DNA from: Liolophura sinensis
Taxonomy: Eukaryota; Mollusca; Polyplacophora; Chitonida; Chitonidae
Assembly: GCF_032854445.1 (NCBI RefSeq)
Contig: NC_088302.1
Location: forward strand, 49,816,046 to 49,880,045
Length of the DNA: 64,000 nucleotides
Direction: 5' to 3'
The translations under genes and the position numbers were made by a program. Position 1 is the first letter of the stretch. Every line of letters starts with the position of its first letter. Under the pieces are notes generated by a model that saw only the letters and a list, made by a program, of their open reading frames with translations, had not been told where the DNA came from and did not search any database. Of the stretch, positions 45,760-57,613 are shown in pieces.

Positions 45760-45865
45760 CTTAAATTCCGCGCCTTCCTGTAGCAGAAGACAAAAATGAG
45801 AATACCGAGAAGTCTCGCCCAGTCTCGCGTAGTGACGTCACCAGTTGCTACCACACACAACGCAA
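45760..45865. promoter_or_regulatory. Putative bidirectional promoter HMG-box gene / CFAP97
   Basis: The two start codons are 560 bp apart on opposite strands. The interval holds TTCCGCGCC (45766-45774, E2F-like), a perfect CRE palindrome TGACGTCA (45833-45840) and the directly adjoining CAGTTGCTACC (45842-45852). The last resembles an X-box half-site, which would suit a ciliary gene. Motif assignments are by eye. Confidence 0.5.
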
Positions 45866-45922
45866 ACGGACAGCCAGAATGAGCAGTTGACAGCAGGACT
45901 AAAGCCTCTTTCTGTCACGACG

Positions 45923-48900
45923 ATGGACGACGAACTATCAGGTGAAGTTGACTTTGACTTCTTTGACGAGGGAGATCGGCGAAGTCCCGTGAGAAACGTT
46001 TCAAAGTCACCACTGAACACAACAGTTAACGGTAAGCCGCCTATTCCTTTGAGTTCCAAGTCGCCTGCAAGTGCAAACGTGAGCGACAAACATGGCGAAG
46101 ATCGTAACAGCTCGCCGGTAGATGACTATAGTTCGGACGATTCGTCCTCCACGCACAGCTACAGTTCAGACAGCGAGAACAATGAAAACATTGTCAATTC
46201 GGATGTAGTTACGTCAGTCAATGCCAGGCTTCCGTCAGCTGATTCGGGTGGCAGGAAGAATTCCCCGCGAGCCCGGCGCCGCCGAAGGCGAAGGAAATCT
46301 GAGAGCGATGGGAGCAGTAGTAGACGATCAGACAGTGAAGACAGTGACAGAGGCAGTTCTAGTGCTTACTCAGACGGACAAGAAGGTGAGGACAAAAATG
46401 AGCATTCACTAAAGCCAAGTGACATTGAGAGAAGAAAGGCATGGGGCAGACAGAGCAAGGGTAAAACCTCACAATACAAGACGGAAACCCAGTCCTCCGA
46501 CTCACGAGAAACCAGACCGAAGAGCAATTACAATAGGGCTGTTTCAAGAAAATCAAGTTCAAAACCTCAGCAACGCGTATCAAAAAGTCTGAGTGACAGT
46601 GGTTCAGATTCCTACACCAGTGATAGTGATTCAGATAGCAGCTCTGAAAGCCACAAATCAAATACTGACAGTGAAATCACTGATGTTTCACCATTGCACT
46701 CAGCAGACTCCAGTCCAGTTATGAAGCGTAAAAATCGTAAACATGTGTCAGTGATCAGTGCTCCACAAAGAGAATATAAACCATATAAAGAATTGCCAGA
46801 TACATCTGATGTTCCTGTTCAAAGGCCGGCTGAAGGCACAATGGAGTTCAAACTGCTAATGCAAGCTGTTGTAGAACTTGACAGTGAAAAGCAGAAGCGA
46901 ATAAAATCCTCGACTCGTCGTGTGGTATTTGCTCCTCCAAATTCGTCCTTTCATCGTGAAAAAAATAACTATTCTTTTAGTAATATGCAGGCAAGAAACA
47001 TTGATCAGGAAAATGAACGTCTCTTGCAAGAAATCATTAGGAAGAGACTTCCAAGAAAGAAGAAAGAGCAGACATACACTCAGGCAAATCCAGTGAGAAG
47101 ACTACCAAATTCTGCTGTTAATCGGTTGAAGGAGCAGAGGCGAATAGAGCAAGAAAACTTGGTAAGAAATGTGCATTGTGTTTTGATGGTAGTGCTGAGC
47201 ATGTGTGATAAATGTTGTCCAGTACATTAGTCAGAGCATTGCTCTGATGTTAGAGTTGGCAAAATTTTGTTCTGTCAAGGATGGCCGCTAAACCAAATGG
47301 AGTACGCTCCATTTAAAACCATTATGCATTTACCAGCCGTTGTGAAATATGTTAAGGATGGCAGCACAGCAGGTCACATGGCCATGGGATCTTGGGGCCC
47401 ATACAGCCTACCTAACCGATCAAAGTTTAAAATGTTTAAAATGAATAGCCATTTGAAAAGGTAAGGAACACAGGTGCCTGCAAAAATGAGGCTGTGGCCC
47501 ACGGCAACTGCATCAGGTTTTTAAATGGAGTGCATTAGAGCACTCTCGGACTATCCAGTACATGTTTTTGGAGTCGCATTTATTTCGTTGATTTTTTCAA
47601 GACGTAGTGGGTATGATAATACACAGGTACATACATAGCTCTAGAATGGTCATGGTGCTTGCCTTTTGGATCACAAGGTCGCTCAAGATGTGGGTTCATT
47701 ACCATTCTCCGATTGGATTTTCAAGATTGTGTTGCTTTCATTGTTCTTAGTGCTTTGTGTGTAGTCTTACATGACGTTGATTCAAGACTACTTTCCTTCC
47801 ACCAAGAAAACATATATGTCCTATGTGGGCAGTTTCCCAATTTGCTAAAAGCCTATGGTTTACTCTGCACACTCCAGACCAATTTCCATAAAGATGAGTA
47901 CCGACATGGCATTAAACCAAAAAAAAATCTATGTACATATTATAGTATGTAGACTGTAGGGGTTGAAGGCAAGGTTAATATCTAAGACAGCTTCTTGCAT
48001 TTTTGTCGCCTATGTTTGGATAGATCATTTTTATTTTTATAAAACATGATGTGAGAAGCCATGCAGTACAATAATGTACATTTTCAACAACTTGTGGAAA
48101 GCCTTGCTTGTAGCAAGTAATTCACAAGTTCAAGGAGATTTTGACAGAAATTTTTGTCAATTGAATTGACAAAAATTTATTAATATACTCAACTCAGCAG
48201 TGAATTGTCCATCCCCCAAATCCACCCCCAAAAACATTTGCCAGCTTGGTCAAATAACAGAAGAATTTAAATGTGTACATGATATTGCATAGATTAAGTG
48301 ACAGGTGCTTTGACCAGATTATTTTTTTTCTTACATAACTTTACTTATATTTTTTTTTCTTATGTAACTTCACTTATATTCCTGTCACCAGACACTTTAT
48401 GAGACTTCACAAAGATTTCAAAGTTATGCCGTCCTTTAATACCTTTGCAGAGACTAATATTATCAACAATGGCACACAGCTGTTAGCATGTGGCATGTTA
48501 AGAATGAAATTTAAACAGCTTTGGAAAAGGGCAAACAGATCTGGAACCAAAATCGTATCTCCAGTATCAGGTTTTCCCAAGATTCTATAAATTCAACAAC
48601 ATTTTTTTTTTGCGATGTAAATGTATGCATACATATACATGTAGACTTACTAAATAATGCATTTATTTGCAAGTCTTTCGTATATGGTGACTTAATAGTG
48701 GTGATGTACATTTCACTTGGAATTAATTGGTGTGGCTAATTCATGATGAAACAGGATGACCCAGGACAGCGTTCTGTTTCTTACTACATTGTATTTTAAG
48801 TGTCTCAGTCAGTTCACCCTTGGTCACTTTCGATTGTAGTGAATGAAAGGTGAACATTTTCTGGTCTGGGGCATTCTGATTAACATTCAGGTAGTACATG

Positions 48901-50480
48901 AACATGAACTAGGTACTGTAGTTCAAATGTATGATGTGACAAGATAGTTACCAACCAGCCTTACTTGTTGCAAATAATGTGATATGTGTATATGCACACC
49001 ACATTTGAAATAACCTCAAGATCACGCAGCATAAATACCAGTTGTGTAAGATGAATGTTATAAATGGAATCAAATTAAAAGGTCACAGCAACAGTGTAGC
49101 TGTGACTGTATGTTGCTACTGACGACCTTAAATAGAAGAGAATTTTATGTCTGTACTACTAATTGTAGCCTTGTGTGTGTTGCTATGGACATGTCCCTGA
49201 ACACATAAACAGTAACTAGGGCTCTGCAGTTTAGGTTCTTCATCTGAGAGCCTTGCTTAAATCCCATGGCTACGGACAATGCCATGTCAATATTTCTATC
49301 AACAGATACCAAATATCTGATTTGTTCCTGTATCAACTTAGACACGCCCACTGTGACATGTTCACATAAACGCACACACATAAGATATACAGTGTAGTGA
49401 ATATCTGGCTGCGATAATCAGTAATATACATGTATATGAACTACGTGAATGGTATCAATTTTTATTGAATATTGATATTTCCATGAATGTACTGTACATT
49501 GTTCTGTAAACCAATCTGTGGAAGCAGTTACATGTGTGTGCGGAAGATATTTGATCATGTAAATTGATTATTCTGTTTTAATATGAAATGCATCATGATT
49601 TAGAAAGACTACATATATCTGAATAGGGTTTTTAGATTAATTTGATATTTTTCACAACTTCAGGGCTTGTTAAATAACAGTTGTAATATTTTTTAACTTC
49701 TTGAAGTGATGAACATGTACATTAAAAGTTTACAGATTTGTAACATACATATATGTGAAATAGATGTTGTGACACAGTAAGAGGAAAGTTCAATGTGGTA
49801 AAATTGCCTGTGAAATGTTTCAATAGTTCTGATTGCAACAGTACAAGATACATGCATGTACCATAATTCTTCAACTTTTTCAGCCACCTTTGTGACCAAT
49901 ATTTTGAAACATTCTGTGAGAACTATAAGGTGTAGAGAAATAATTTGCCCATTTTTTTTTTTTAACTTTTATGAAGCTTATGTCTTAAGTGCCACAGAGG
50001 AATCATTTTAAGCATAATTTTCATAATAATTGTATTCATAAATTTCTCTGAAAGAAGTGCTGTTGAGGTTGACAAGGTTGAAGATTTACAGTGTAAATAC
50101 AGCGCATGAACAATACATGTACAGGTATACCAGTATTGAATACCCTAAAGTTGGTACGGTACTAACAGCGTATATTGTTTTCTATTTTTTAGGCATTTTT
50201 GCAAAGACTTCAAAACATAAAGCCAACACGTGGGTTAACAAAGAAAGAGCAGCTGACTGAGTATCGGCGACAGATGCAGTATGGTGTTCCCTCTGGCAGC
50301 TGGCGTGCAAGATCCCCTCAGACACCCCCCAGCACATGCAAATCCAGTGTACGCAGCATGTCGAGTATGTCAAGCGTCCAGAGCCTGGCATCTACTACGA
50401 CCAGTGGCTCAAGGAGTAGGCCTCAGAGTGCCAAGAAAATTACACGTGATATGCGCCCAGCCTGGGATGAACGCTGGTAA
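45923..50480 (+). CDS. CFAP97: Cilia- and flagella-associated protein 97 (hemingway family)
   Basis: CFAP97/hemingway proteins act in cilia and flagella. Two exons: 45923-47161 and 50193-50480 (TAA), joined in phase 0, giving 508 residues (human about 532). The N-terminus MDDELSGEVDFDFFDE matches the family's acidic GEVD.xFF start. A long Ser/Asp-rich disordered region follows (residues 40-270), then ITDVSPLHSADSSP. The conserved C-terminal half starts near residue 348 (NNYSFSNMQARNIDQENERL), continues with NSAVNRLKEQRRIEQENL and crosses the intron into AFLQRLQNIKPTRGLTKKEQ. The end is RPAWDERW, like the human VRTAWL end. An upstream in-frame extension has no ATG, so 45923 is the start. Confidence 0.93.
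47640..47930 (+). repeat. Diverged SINE family B-like copy
   Basis: GGTCATGGTGCTTGCC resembles the head of the 33615 copy. Then come CTATGGTTTACTCTGCACAC, TCCAGACCAATTTCC and GACATGGCATTAAACC in family B order. Diverged, so boundaries are approximate. Confidence 0.5.
48148..48178. repeat. Perfect 15-bp stem palindrome
   Basis: AAATTTTTGTCAATT, a single G, then AATTGACAAAAATTT: a perfect inverted repeat with a one-base centre, in the CFAP97 intron. Confidence 0.9.
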
Positions 50481-53400
50481 CCCATGACTAGACATTATGC
50501 AGGCATCATTAATAACAATCGATGCTCTCTTAAGCGTATATTCCTATCATTTTTTTACATACTTTTAATATTTTAACAAAGTAGTGGCAGATTCATGTAG
50601 CATCATTTATTCGGTGTGCACACAGTAAAAATGCATACATTGAGGTCTGGTTTTACTGTACATAGTCACGCATACAAATCCAAATGTTCATGTCTTTGTA
50701 GAATTTATTCCAGGTAACATGACGCTGATTTCTGTGTATTTTATATGGATCTACTGGAAGATTACAAGTGGCATTATCAGAGTGTTTTAAGGATGTTCAT
50801 GTATATGCATGTCTGAATCAAAATACATGCCACCTTAAAGAATTTCTCTGATGTACTTTATTATACATAAGCAACAGACAGTTATTGGTGGTACTATTGA
50901 GTTAATGTCCAATAACATTTGATGAAAGTTATCTGTACAAGTAGTTTATGCTGACCATGGCTCAAGCTTTGTACATACATATGTGCTTTAAGATGTTTGT
51001 TTTACATCTTCAGTAAACCGCCCAGAATGCCAGGGGTTGTTATGTTGATAATGTTTTGTGTGTGTACCTTCCCCTTCAATTAATATATGTGTGTGTCTTG
51101 AGTAATGCATGTATTATTGAGATGTAACTGAATGATGCTTTTCATTCCCATTATGTATTTAAGTTATCAACAACCCTGTACTTTAAGTGGTACATGTATT
51201 TTTCTTATGCTACATCTTTTATTTTTGGTTAAATGGCATACTTTATGGCTCTGCTGATTTCATCTATAATTTTGGCGCTAAGCCACAATCATTCATTTAT
51301 TCACCTATAATTTCCATGAATAACTAACATAAAGACTCTGGAATCTCTCAGCTATTGATTTTGTGGTTGACAAGGATCTATTTTCCTGACTGGCCTTGGG
51401 TTGATTGAATCTGTATATATGCTGTGGCTTACATGCTGTGGAGGTATCCTGAAATTCCAAGTGCAGGCTCACATATGCATGTATGGTTATACATCTACAT
51501 GTAAACATGAAGAGCGGTGCTGATTATCAGGCCATTGACCAATGAGGTCTCATGTTCAGGAGGTTTGTCTGGTGCCTGGCGATCGTCAGTGGTTCATCTT
51601 GACATCTGTGAAGAGAGTCTCACTGATCAAACCTCACACATTACATTATACAGGTTGCATCGGTATGTATTTGTTCAAGTTGCAACTTACACACAAAAAA
51701 GCTTTTCTTCTTTTATATTGCATTTTTAGCCCTTGCTTTTTGGAGAATATATATTAAAGTGGTTCTCAGCTGTATATGTAATATTTTATGACATATAAGA
51801 CTAGGATTGCAAAGTTTGCAGCATAAAATCTTGGAACAAGCCCTCTTAATGTTAAGACCATGTATTTACGTGTAACTACCATGGCGACATTTTGCTGGTT
51901 TCCATGATAGTTACAAGTACTTAATGCAAAGAGGGATTTGTGCAAGCAGAATGTGAACCTAAATAAATGTTAGAGTCATGGTGAAGAGATTCCGCTTTTC
52001 TGTACATTACAGCTGACCATCTAGTACCAAACACAGTTGTGGCCATGGACAGGCCTTTACGAATGCTGACTCATGTCATGATAATCAAGTGCTATTCTCA
52101 TTAACATATATTTTGTGTATTGCATTGAGATGAATGTTCAAAAATCAGGCAGACGTGTCAGTGGTGTATGTATGTGTATACTATAATCTCATGCTCACTT
52201 GTCAGCTGTTTTGCTTGTATGACATCTGTTATTATAAAGATTACGGAAGGGCCAGAAGTACATTTTAAATTTGATTGGCACCTTACGCAGCAAGGTGGTA
52301 ATCCAATCTGCTTTCAGAGAAGCACTCTTATTAAATCTTTATAATTTTAGAAAAATGTTTTACAGTGTATTACCAAAGTAGATATTTAGATAGCAAAGCA
52401 GACATGTTATTTTAACCCATCGTAATTTTTTTAGTTTAGAGTGGAACGGTGGAGTGGTGATATTACTACATTTCTGACTGACGTTATTTTTTCCTTAATT
52501 AAAAGTGCATCAATTAGAAATTGATAGGTTTGTTGACTTCATTACATACTATACAAAAAGGGTGGTCTTCACATTTGTAAGCTTCAATTTAGTTTTATGT
52601 TGTTATGTTTTTTTGGTGTCAGGGTATATGAATTACTGTAAATTTCATCCTACCTTTTATTCAAACCTCAAAACATCTTCCTAATCAATAGAACTGTTGA
52701 AATCCCACAAAAGGGGCAACTTAGGTATGGAAGAAATATAATGTAATTTACAATAATCAAAATAAATATGTGTACCTTGTGACTGAATATGTAAATTTTT
52801 GGTTTACATCTATTTGTTTGCTTCTTCTGTAAGTCTTGTCTTAGACACTAATAAATACCATAACATCTTTGTGGACATGGACATGCAAGAGATTTATGAA
52901 GCAAGATTTTATCACAGATAAACCTTCTTGCATTATTCAAGATGAATAATGGATGAGTTTGGATGAACGAATCAATAATAGTGTAGTATGGCTTAGCATA
53001 ACATAGTAGGATGTACACATTGTGGACTGCAATCTGTCAAAGATATCAGACTCTGATGTACTTACCCAGTAATAGATTGATTGATGACTTATTAATCCTG
53101 TGTATGCATAATAAGTACATGTATGTTGTAAAATACATCTGCTTGGTCTCTTATCATGTTGAAATAATAAAGCAGGAGTCTGAATCATGAAAAAGGTGTG
53201 CATCTATTCTTTTGCTACGCGGGTTGGAGGTAATACTTTATATGCTGACTGAAATATGATTGTGTCACCGCTTAACATCATGTGCGTGTTCCATGCTTAT
53301 CTGATCAAGGTAACAACCTAAAATACTTGTACATAGAGATGCAATGAAGGATGAAATGGTAATGGCTAAAGCAGACTTGCTGTTAGAAATTGATGACCTT

Positions 53401-53679
53401 ACAGTCATATTTATAGCATGTTCGTTAAATGTTTTTATGGGTGGGGGGAGAGGGCACTATATCTAAACCTTGACATATTAACTAGGACATCAATGGTCAA
53501 CAGGAAAATTGCTTCCTGTGGTATTTGACATTGTGCTGACATTCATGTTGAAACTTTCATGATTTCAGCTAGGAACAGATGCCAAGAACAGGACAAAGGC
53601 AGATCTGTACATGTTTTATGGGTGTGTTGGGGGTGGTGCTTGATATATATTGCATTCGGGCAAGAATTTGTAGATTCGC

Positions 53680-53895
53680 TTGGTCACACTTCTTGTGAGT
53701 AGACAGCGCTCATGTGGCCATTTGCACAGTCTAATGTTTGAAGTGCGCTTCTGTTCCACCTATATGGCGTGCACATCTGTACACTGCACATTGGAAAGTT
53801 CATCAGTGATTTGCCAAAGGCTGTGTGTTTACCCTGGGCACTCTGGTTACCTCTACCCATCAAAATGACCACCATAAACAACACTCATAAAGGTC
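53680..53895 (+). repeat. SINE family B copy, 5'-truncated
   Basis: ATATGGCGTGCACATCTGTA, TTCATCAGTGATTTGCCAAA, GGCTGTGTGTTTACCCTGGG and CACTCTGGTTACCTCTACCC follow family B order. The tail is degraded. Confidence 0.65.
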
Positions 53896-54496
53896 TCACA
53901 TTTAAACTCATTTCATTTGGTTTGGATGAGGCTTTTATTTAGCGATTTCCACAAGACTCTGCCCATTTTTCTCCACCCATTAAACTGATCTACTCCTGCA
54001 GAATGAATGAAAAGTCTGAAGAGCAGTGCAAATCCACAACCTAGCAATCCAACCAACCAAAGAGACTTTTTGACCATAAACTGTGTTCTGCATTAAAGGT
54101 AGATTTTGGTCTGTCACAGCTAGGGCTGTTTGTGATAAACACTGATCTTGATTAACATTCCAGTGGGCTGATACTATTAGTAGTCCAGCTGATATAACAC
54201 TTTCAATCCTCAGTACCATGTTAAGTCTTGCATGAATAATGTATAATATAACATAATATGTATATTAGTGGCAAACTTTCATTGATTATACCCCAAAAAA
54301 GTCAACATTGAATAACCATTTAGCACTCCAGCTATTAACTTTTCCAAAAGATTCTTCACAGAACCTTTTTTTTTTTAAAGGATTGCAAACAAAGTATGTG
54401 TACTTCAATACACCAATAGCACCAATAGTACAGTTATGGGGGTTTACTGTTGCTATTAACTGGAGGGTTTATGTGTACTTTTGTTGAAAGTTCATT

Positions 54497-54845
54497 ATAA
54501 TGGTTAGACTGTCCACCTCAAAGGCGGAAGACACTGGATCAAATCTCAGTCAGGTAATAGCCAAAGCTTTAAAAATGGCACATGTACTTATTGCTGCCTC
54601 GCTTGGCTCTTCGAACTGAGAAGTTGGAGCAAGGGAACAGGACTGATTAACAAGGTGTCAGTATAATGTTATTGGGTGCAGTTGTCATGTCTGGTGTCTT
54701 CGGCATGATACTTCAGTGGAGGCAGCACTTTGGCGGCATGGACTCGCCCTGCCACAAGAAGACAGTGTATGTACACACGCCTAATTACCCACACACATCG
54801 TCATATGACTGAAAAATTGTTAAGTGCGACGTAAAACCCCATACA
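54497..54845 (+). repeat. SINE family C copy
   Basis: A tRNA-like head (AATGGTTAGACTGTCCACCT; GACACTGGATCAAATCTC) leads into a body with GGTGTCTTCGGCATGATACT. The end TGACTGAAAAATTGTTAAGT + GCGACGTAAAACCCC matches the 3' end of the 23721 element read in its own direction. The body differs, so it is probably a related subfamily. Confidence 0.7.
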
Positions 54846-56862
54846 TGCATCCATTCCATTCCATTTAATTTTATTCACCAAACATCAGTGATGGAAATTC
54901 CGATATTTCACCTTTATTTAAATAATAAATTTGCATTATACAACAAATATTTTCATGTATGGCAATAATAAAAATAAAAAAAACAAAAAATAAAAAAATA
55001 ATTAATATGGCAAGTACTGGGTGGGGCTGGGTGCTGATACTTGTGTAATATATTCTATAACTGCTTGCAATGAATTACATTATATATATTAAGCAACTGT
55101 CACACAAATATTAAATAACAATTACAGATTTTAGATGTTCTTTTATTAAAATCGATGTTCTTTTCTGTGCAGTAATAAAATTATTACATAGAGTACACCT
55201 GTAAGAAATACACACAAGTCCAACGCATTCTTAATTGTCCAAATTACCATGGATCCTAAATTTTTATCCCCACGGCATATATACGGCAGATATATCAATC
55301 AGGTTAACTATAATATGTGCCTGTATAATCATTACCTTGCAAAGGCATGTACAGTTATCATTCTCTGATTGGTTTTCATGAAACTTTGTAGACATGACCA
55401 TCTGAGCATCTGCATCAACTGTCGCATCAAGAGTTATTTCCCTTTAAACATGGAATTGGGGACTTGCATGTAGATAATGAATCTCTGTCAACGCATCTGG
55501 CCTCGGACCCCCATTAATTTTCCATAAGCGACAATGTTAACGTCTAGCGCTGTAGCTCAGTCCCAAACATTCCGTGGCCATTAAGCTTTGGTGCATACCT
55601 GGCCCAGCCTGGGAGAAAGAAGCCATAAAAATCTTGACATAGGTTGACCGTCAAAATCTGGACCTTTCCATGCCGGCAGCTGGGAGGCGTGCCTAGCAAC
55701 GCCAACGGGACGTCACTCGCAGCCTCATCACTACCTCACACCTTGTGTCCTCTCACCCAGAATTTCAAACTTTCATCAATAAAGCTCATACCTCCTCAAA
55801 GTTTAGACAGTTTCCAGCATTTTAACACCAAGCATGCACCTGTGCACCAAAAATGGACGCCTGGGAGCAAAAAAAGACTTTATACCCTAAAATTCACAGA
55901 ACTACAATCGTCCCTACCGAAAAACAGAAGTTGTAATGGGGGTCTGTGTCCATCTCCTGTTCTGATGTTCTGTCATCTTGCATGTAAGGCATATGTGAAT
56001 GGGAGGACAGCATATTAAATGCACCAGTTACTTGATACCCTTCACCTTCTTGTGTACAAATATCACTGTGCAGTCTGTTCAGTACAGCCTCGGGGATACA
56101 CCATCTTCTGATGGTTCTTCTTGTAATCAGTTTTTGAAAAATGATATTAAAACTACATACTGCATGCAGTAGTAAGGGCAAAGAAATCTAAATGGGCTGT
56201 CATTTTAGACTTTACTGAACATTATTTAGGTTCCATGAACTAACTCAAAGTCTCAGACTGAGCAATTTACACTAGATGACATTTGAACACGAAAAAATAA
56301 AGAAAAAATACGTATGTTTCCAGCAAAACAATGTAGATGTATATGCCACCGAGTGGAAAAACGCAAGGTGTCTGCCTGTCACAGCTGGCTTGGTTTCACA
56401 GCAGTTTTGACCCATTAATTTAAATTTCAATTTGGGTCAACACAATTAATAAATTCCAGTAAACAAAATCATGCGCAGTAGCAGTAAAACTAATGATAAT
56501 ATTGAAAACAAGCATAGCGTGTACAATATTGATGCAATTGATAGATCTTCATCGACACAGGGGGAGTCATCACAGAAACACTATGGTGAAGAACGAAAAT
56601 GGGCCCATGACCTTCAGATAACGCTGTAGCTCAAAATTACTAGTCTTCCACGTTTCTCTGTAACGTACATCGCATACCTAAGCTAGTGATTTTGGGTCAA
56701 AACAAACGATGTTTATCATCAAGATGATAAATAACATGGAGCTAAATTGGCGGAAATGCTGACATTTGTCGATTTCTAAACTTTCAAGTACTACAGGACA
56801 ACGAAACTATCATATTTGAAGGTTAGGCACATTCAGATTACTTTTCCAGAATAATTTCTTAC

Positions 56863-56901
56863 CGGCCCGGGGACCTGAAAGCTATATTTTTCACTGTCCA
56901 T
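56863..56901 (-). CDS. Candidate first coding exon of an unknown minus-strand gene
   Basis: ATG at 56901 opens 13 codons (MDSEKYSFQVPGP) that end at a consensus donor, CCG followed by GTAAGA. The exon lies just downstream of an E-box palindrome (56970-56979) on the same strand and is divergent to the ING gene. No downstream exon could be joined with confidence; the open frame at 56140-55894 does not fit phase 0 at any obvious acceptor. It could be chance. Confidence 0.3.
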
Positions 56902-56969
56902 GCTAACATCAATTTCAAGGTCTGTCTTGCCTGGGTAAAATTCGGTTCGTGTTCTCCGCCAGTACTCTA

Positions 56970-56979
56970 GTCACGTGAC
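56970..56979. promoter_or_regulatory. CLEAR-type E-box palindrome
   Basis: GTCACGTGAC is an exact 10-bp palindrome and equals the consensus recognised by TFEB/MITF/USF bHLH-zip factors. It lies 69 bp upstream of the candidate - strand ATG and about 630 bp upstream of the ING ATG. Confidence 0.55.
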
Positions 56980-57613
56980 TAAAGAGTGCTGATGATTGTC
57001 TCAGAGCAGCTCTGACATCATTTCATCACGATGAATACATTCAGCTCCAAGTTCCCAACACTGTCCAGGAGTAGCAGGCCGAACCAAAATATCCACTTTA
57101 GCTTTTCGGTTACATGTGTGTTTTGCAAGGCAACTGAAGTCAGTCAGGTTTTAATTCTATGAAAAAACAGTTAATTTCTGTTATACAAAATCCAGATCTG
57201 TAATGTTCAAACTCACCTTCCATCCACTGAAAACACTTCGTCTGCTTCAGGTAGCATTTAAATTTTGGGCCTAAAAGCAAAAAGGCTGGGAGTAAAATCC
57301 GATTGTCAGGATATGGACTCTTTGTGCTTGATTTTAATTTTTCTGTGGTGCAATTTATTTACACGGTTTAACGTGAGCTGAATTTGTTGAGAAAGTTTTA
57401 GTGTACTTTTCATAACTCCTGTTCCGTTCACTAATCGGCAAAGTTGTAGGTATCGGTTATGGTTTTAGTGACAGCCATTTGAAGACGGTGCGAGTTAGTG
57501 AAGACACGTTCGCGTCAGTTTCAGTTTTGACAAACTGAAAAGCGTATTACAGAGATAGAAAGTGATGTTTTATTGATGATATGTATAGTGTGATTCACAA
57601 TCTTCCATGAGAA

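Larger units (their letters stand above)
47162..50192. other. CFAP97 intron
   Basis: This 3-kb intron holds a family B-like SINE (47640-47930) and an odd palindrome (48148-48178). It also holds a 31-bp duplication around TTTTTTTCTTACATAACTTT and TTTTTTTCTTATGTAACTTC (48321-48380). No alternative exon is supported. Confidence 0.6.
50481..56862. other. CFAP97 3' UTR and long intergenic region
   Basis: No secure gene. Possible CFAP97 poly(A) signals are at 51962-51967 and near 52760 (AAATAAATATG). Two SINE copies lie at 53680 and 54497. Around 55650-55730 a GC-richer patch holds GCGTGCCTAGCAACGCC and GGGACGTCACTCG, promoter-like words. A - strand frame at 56140-55894 reads plausibly as protein (RRWCIPEAVLNRLHSD) but cannot be tied to a gene. 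Confidence 0.5.

Noticed and set aside
45845-45922. Upstream extension of CFAP97
   Set aside because: The frame is open but contains no ATG before 45923, and the family's N-terminus matches from 45923.
50281-50487. Second + ORF in the last CFAP97 exon
   Set aside because: Out of frame with the exon joined to 45923-47161 and not similar to CFAP97.
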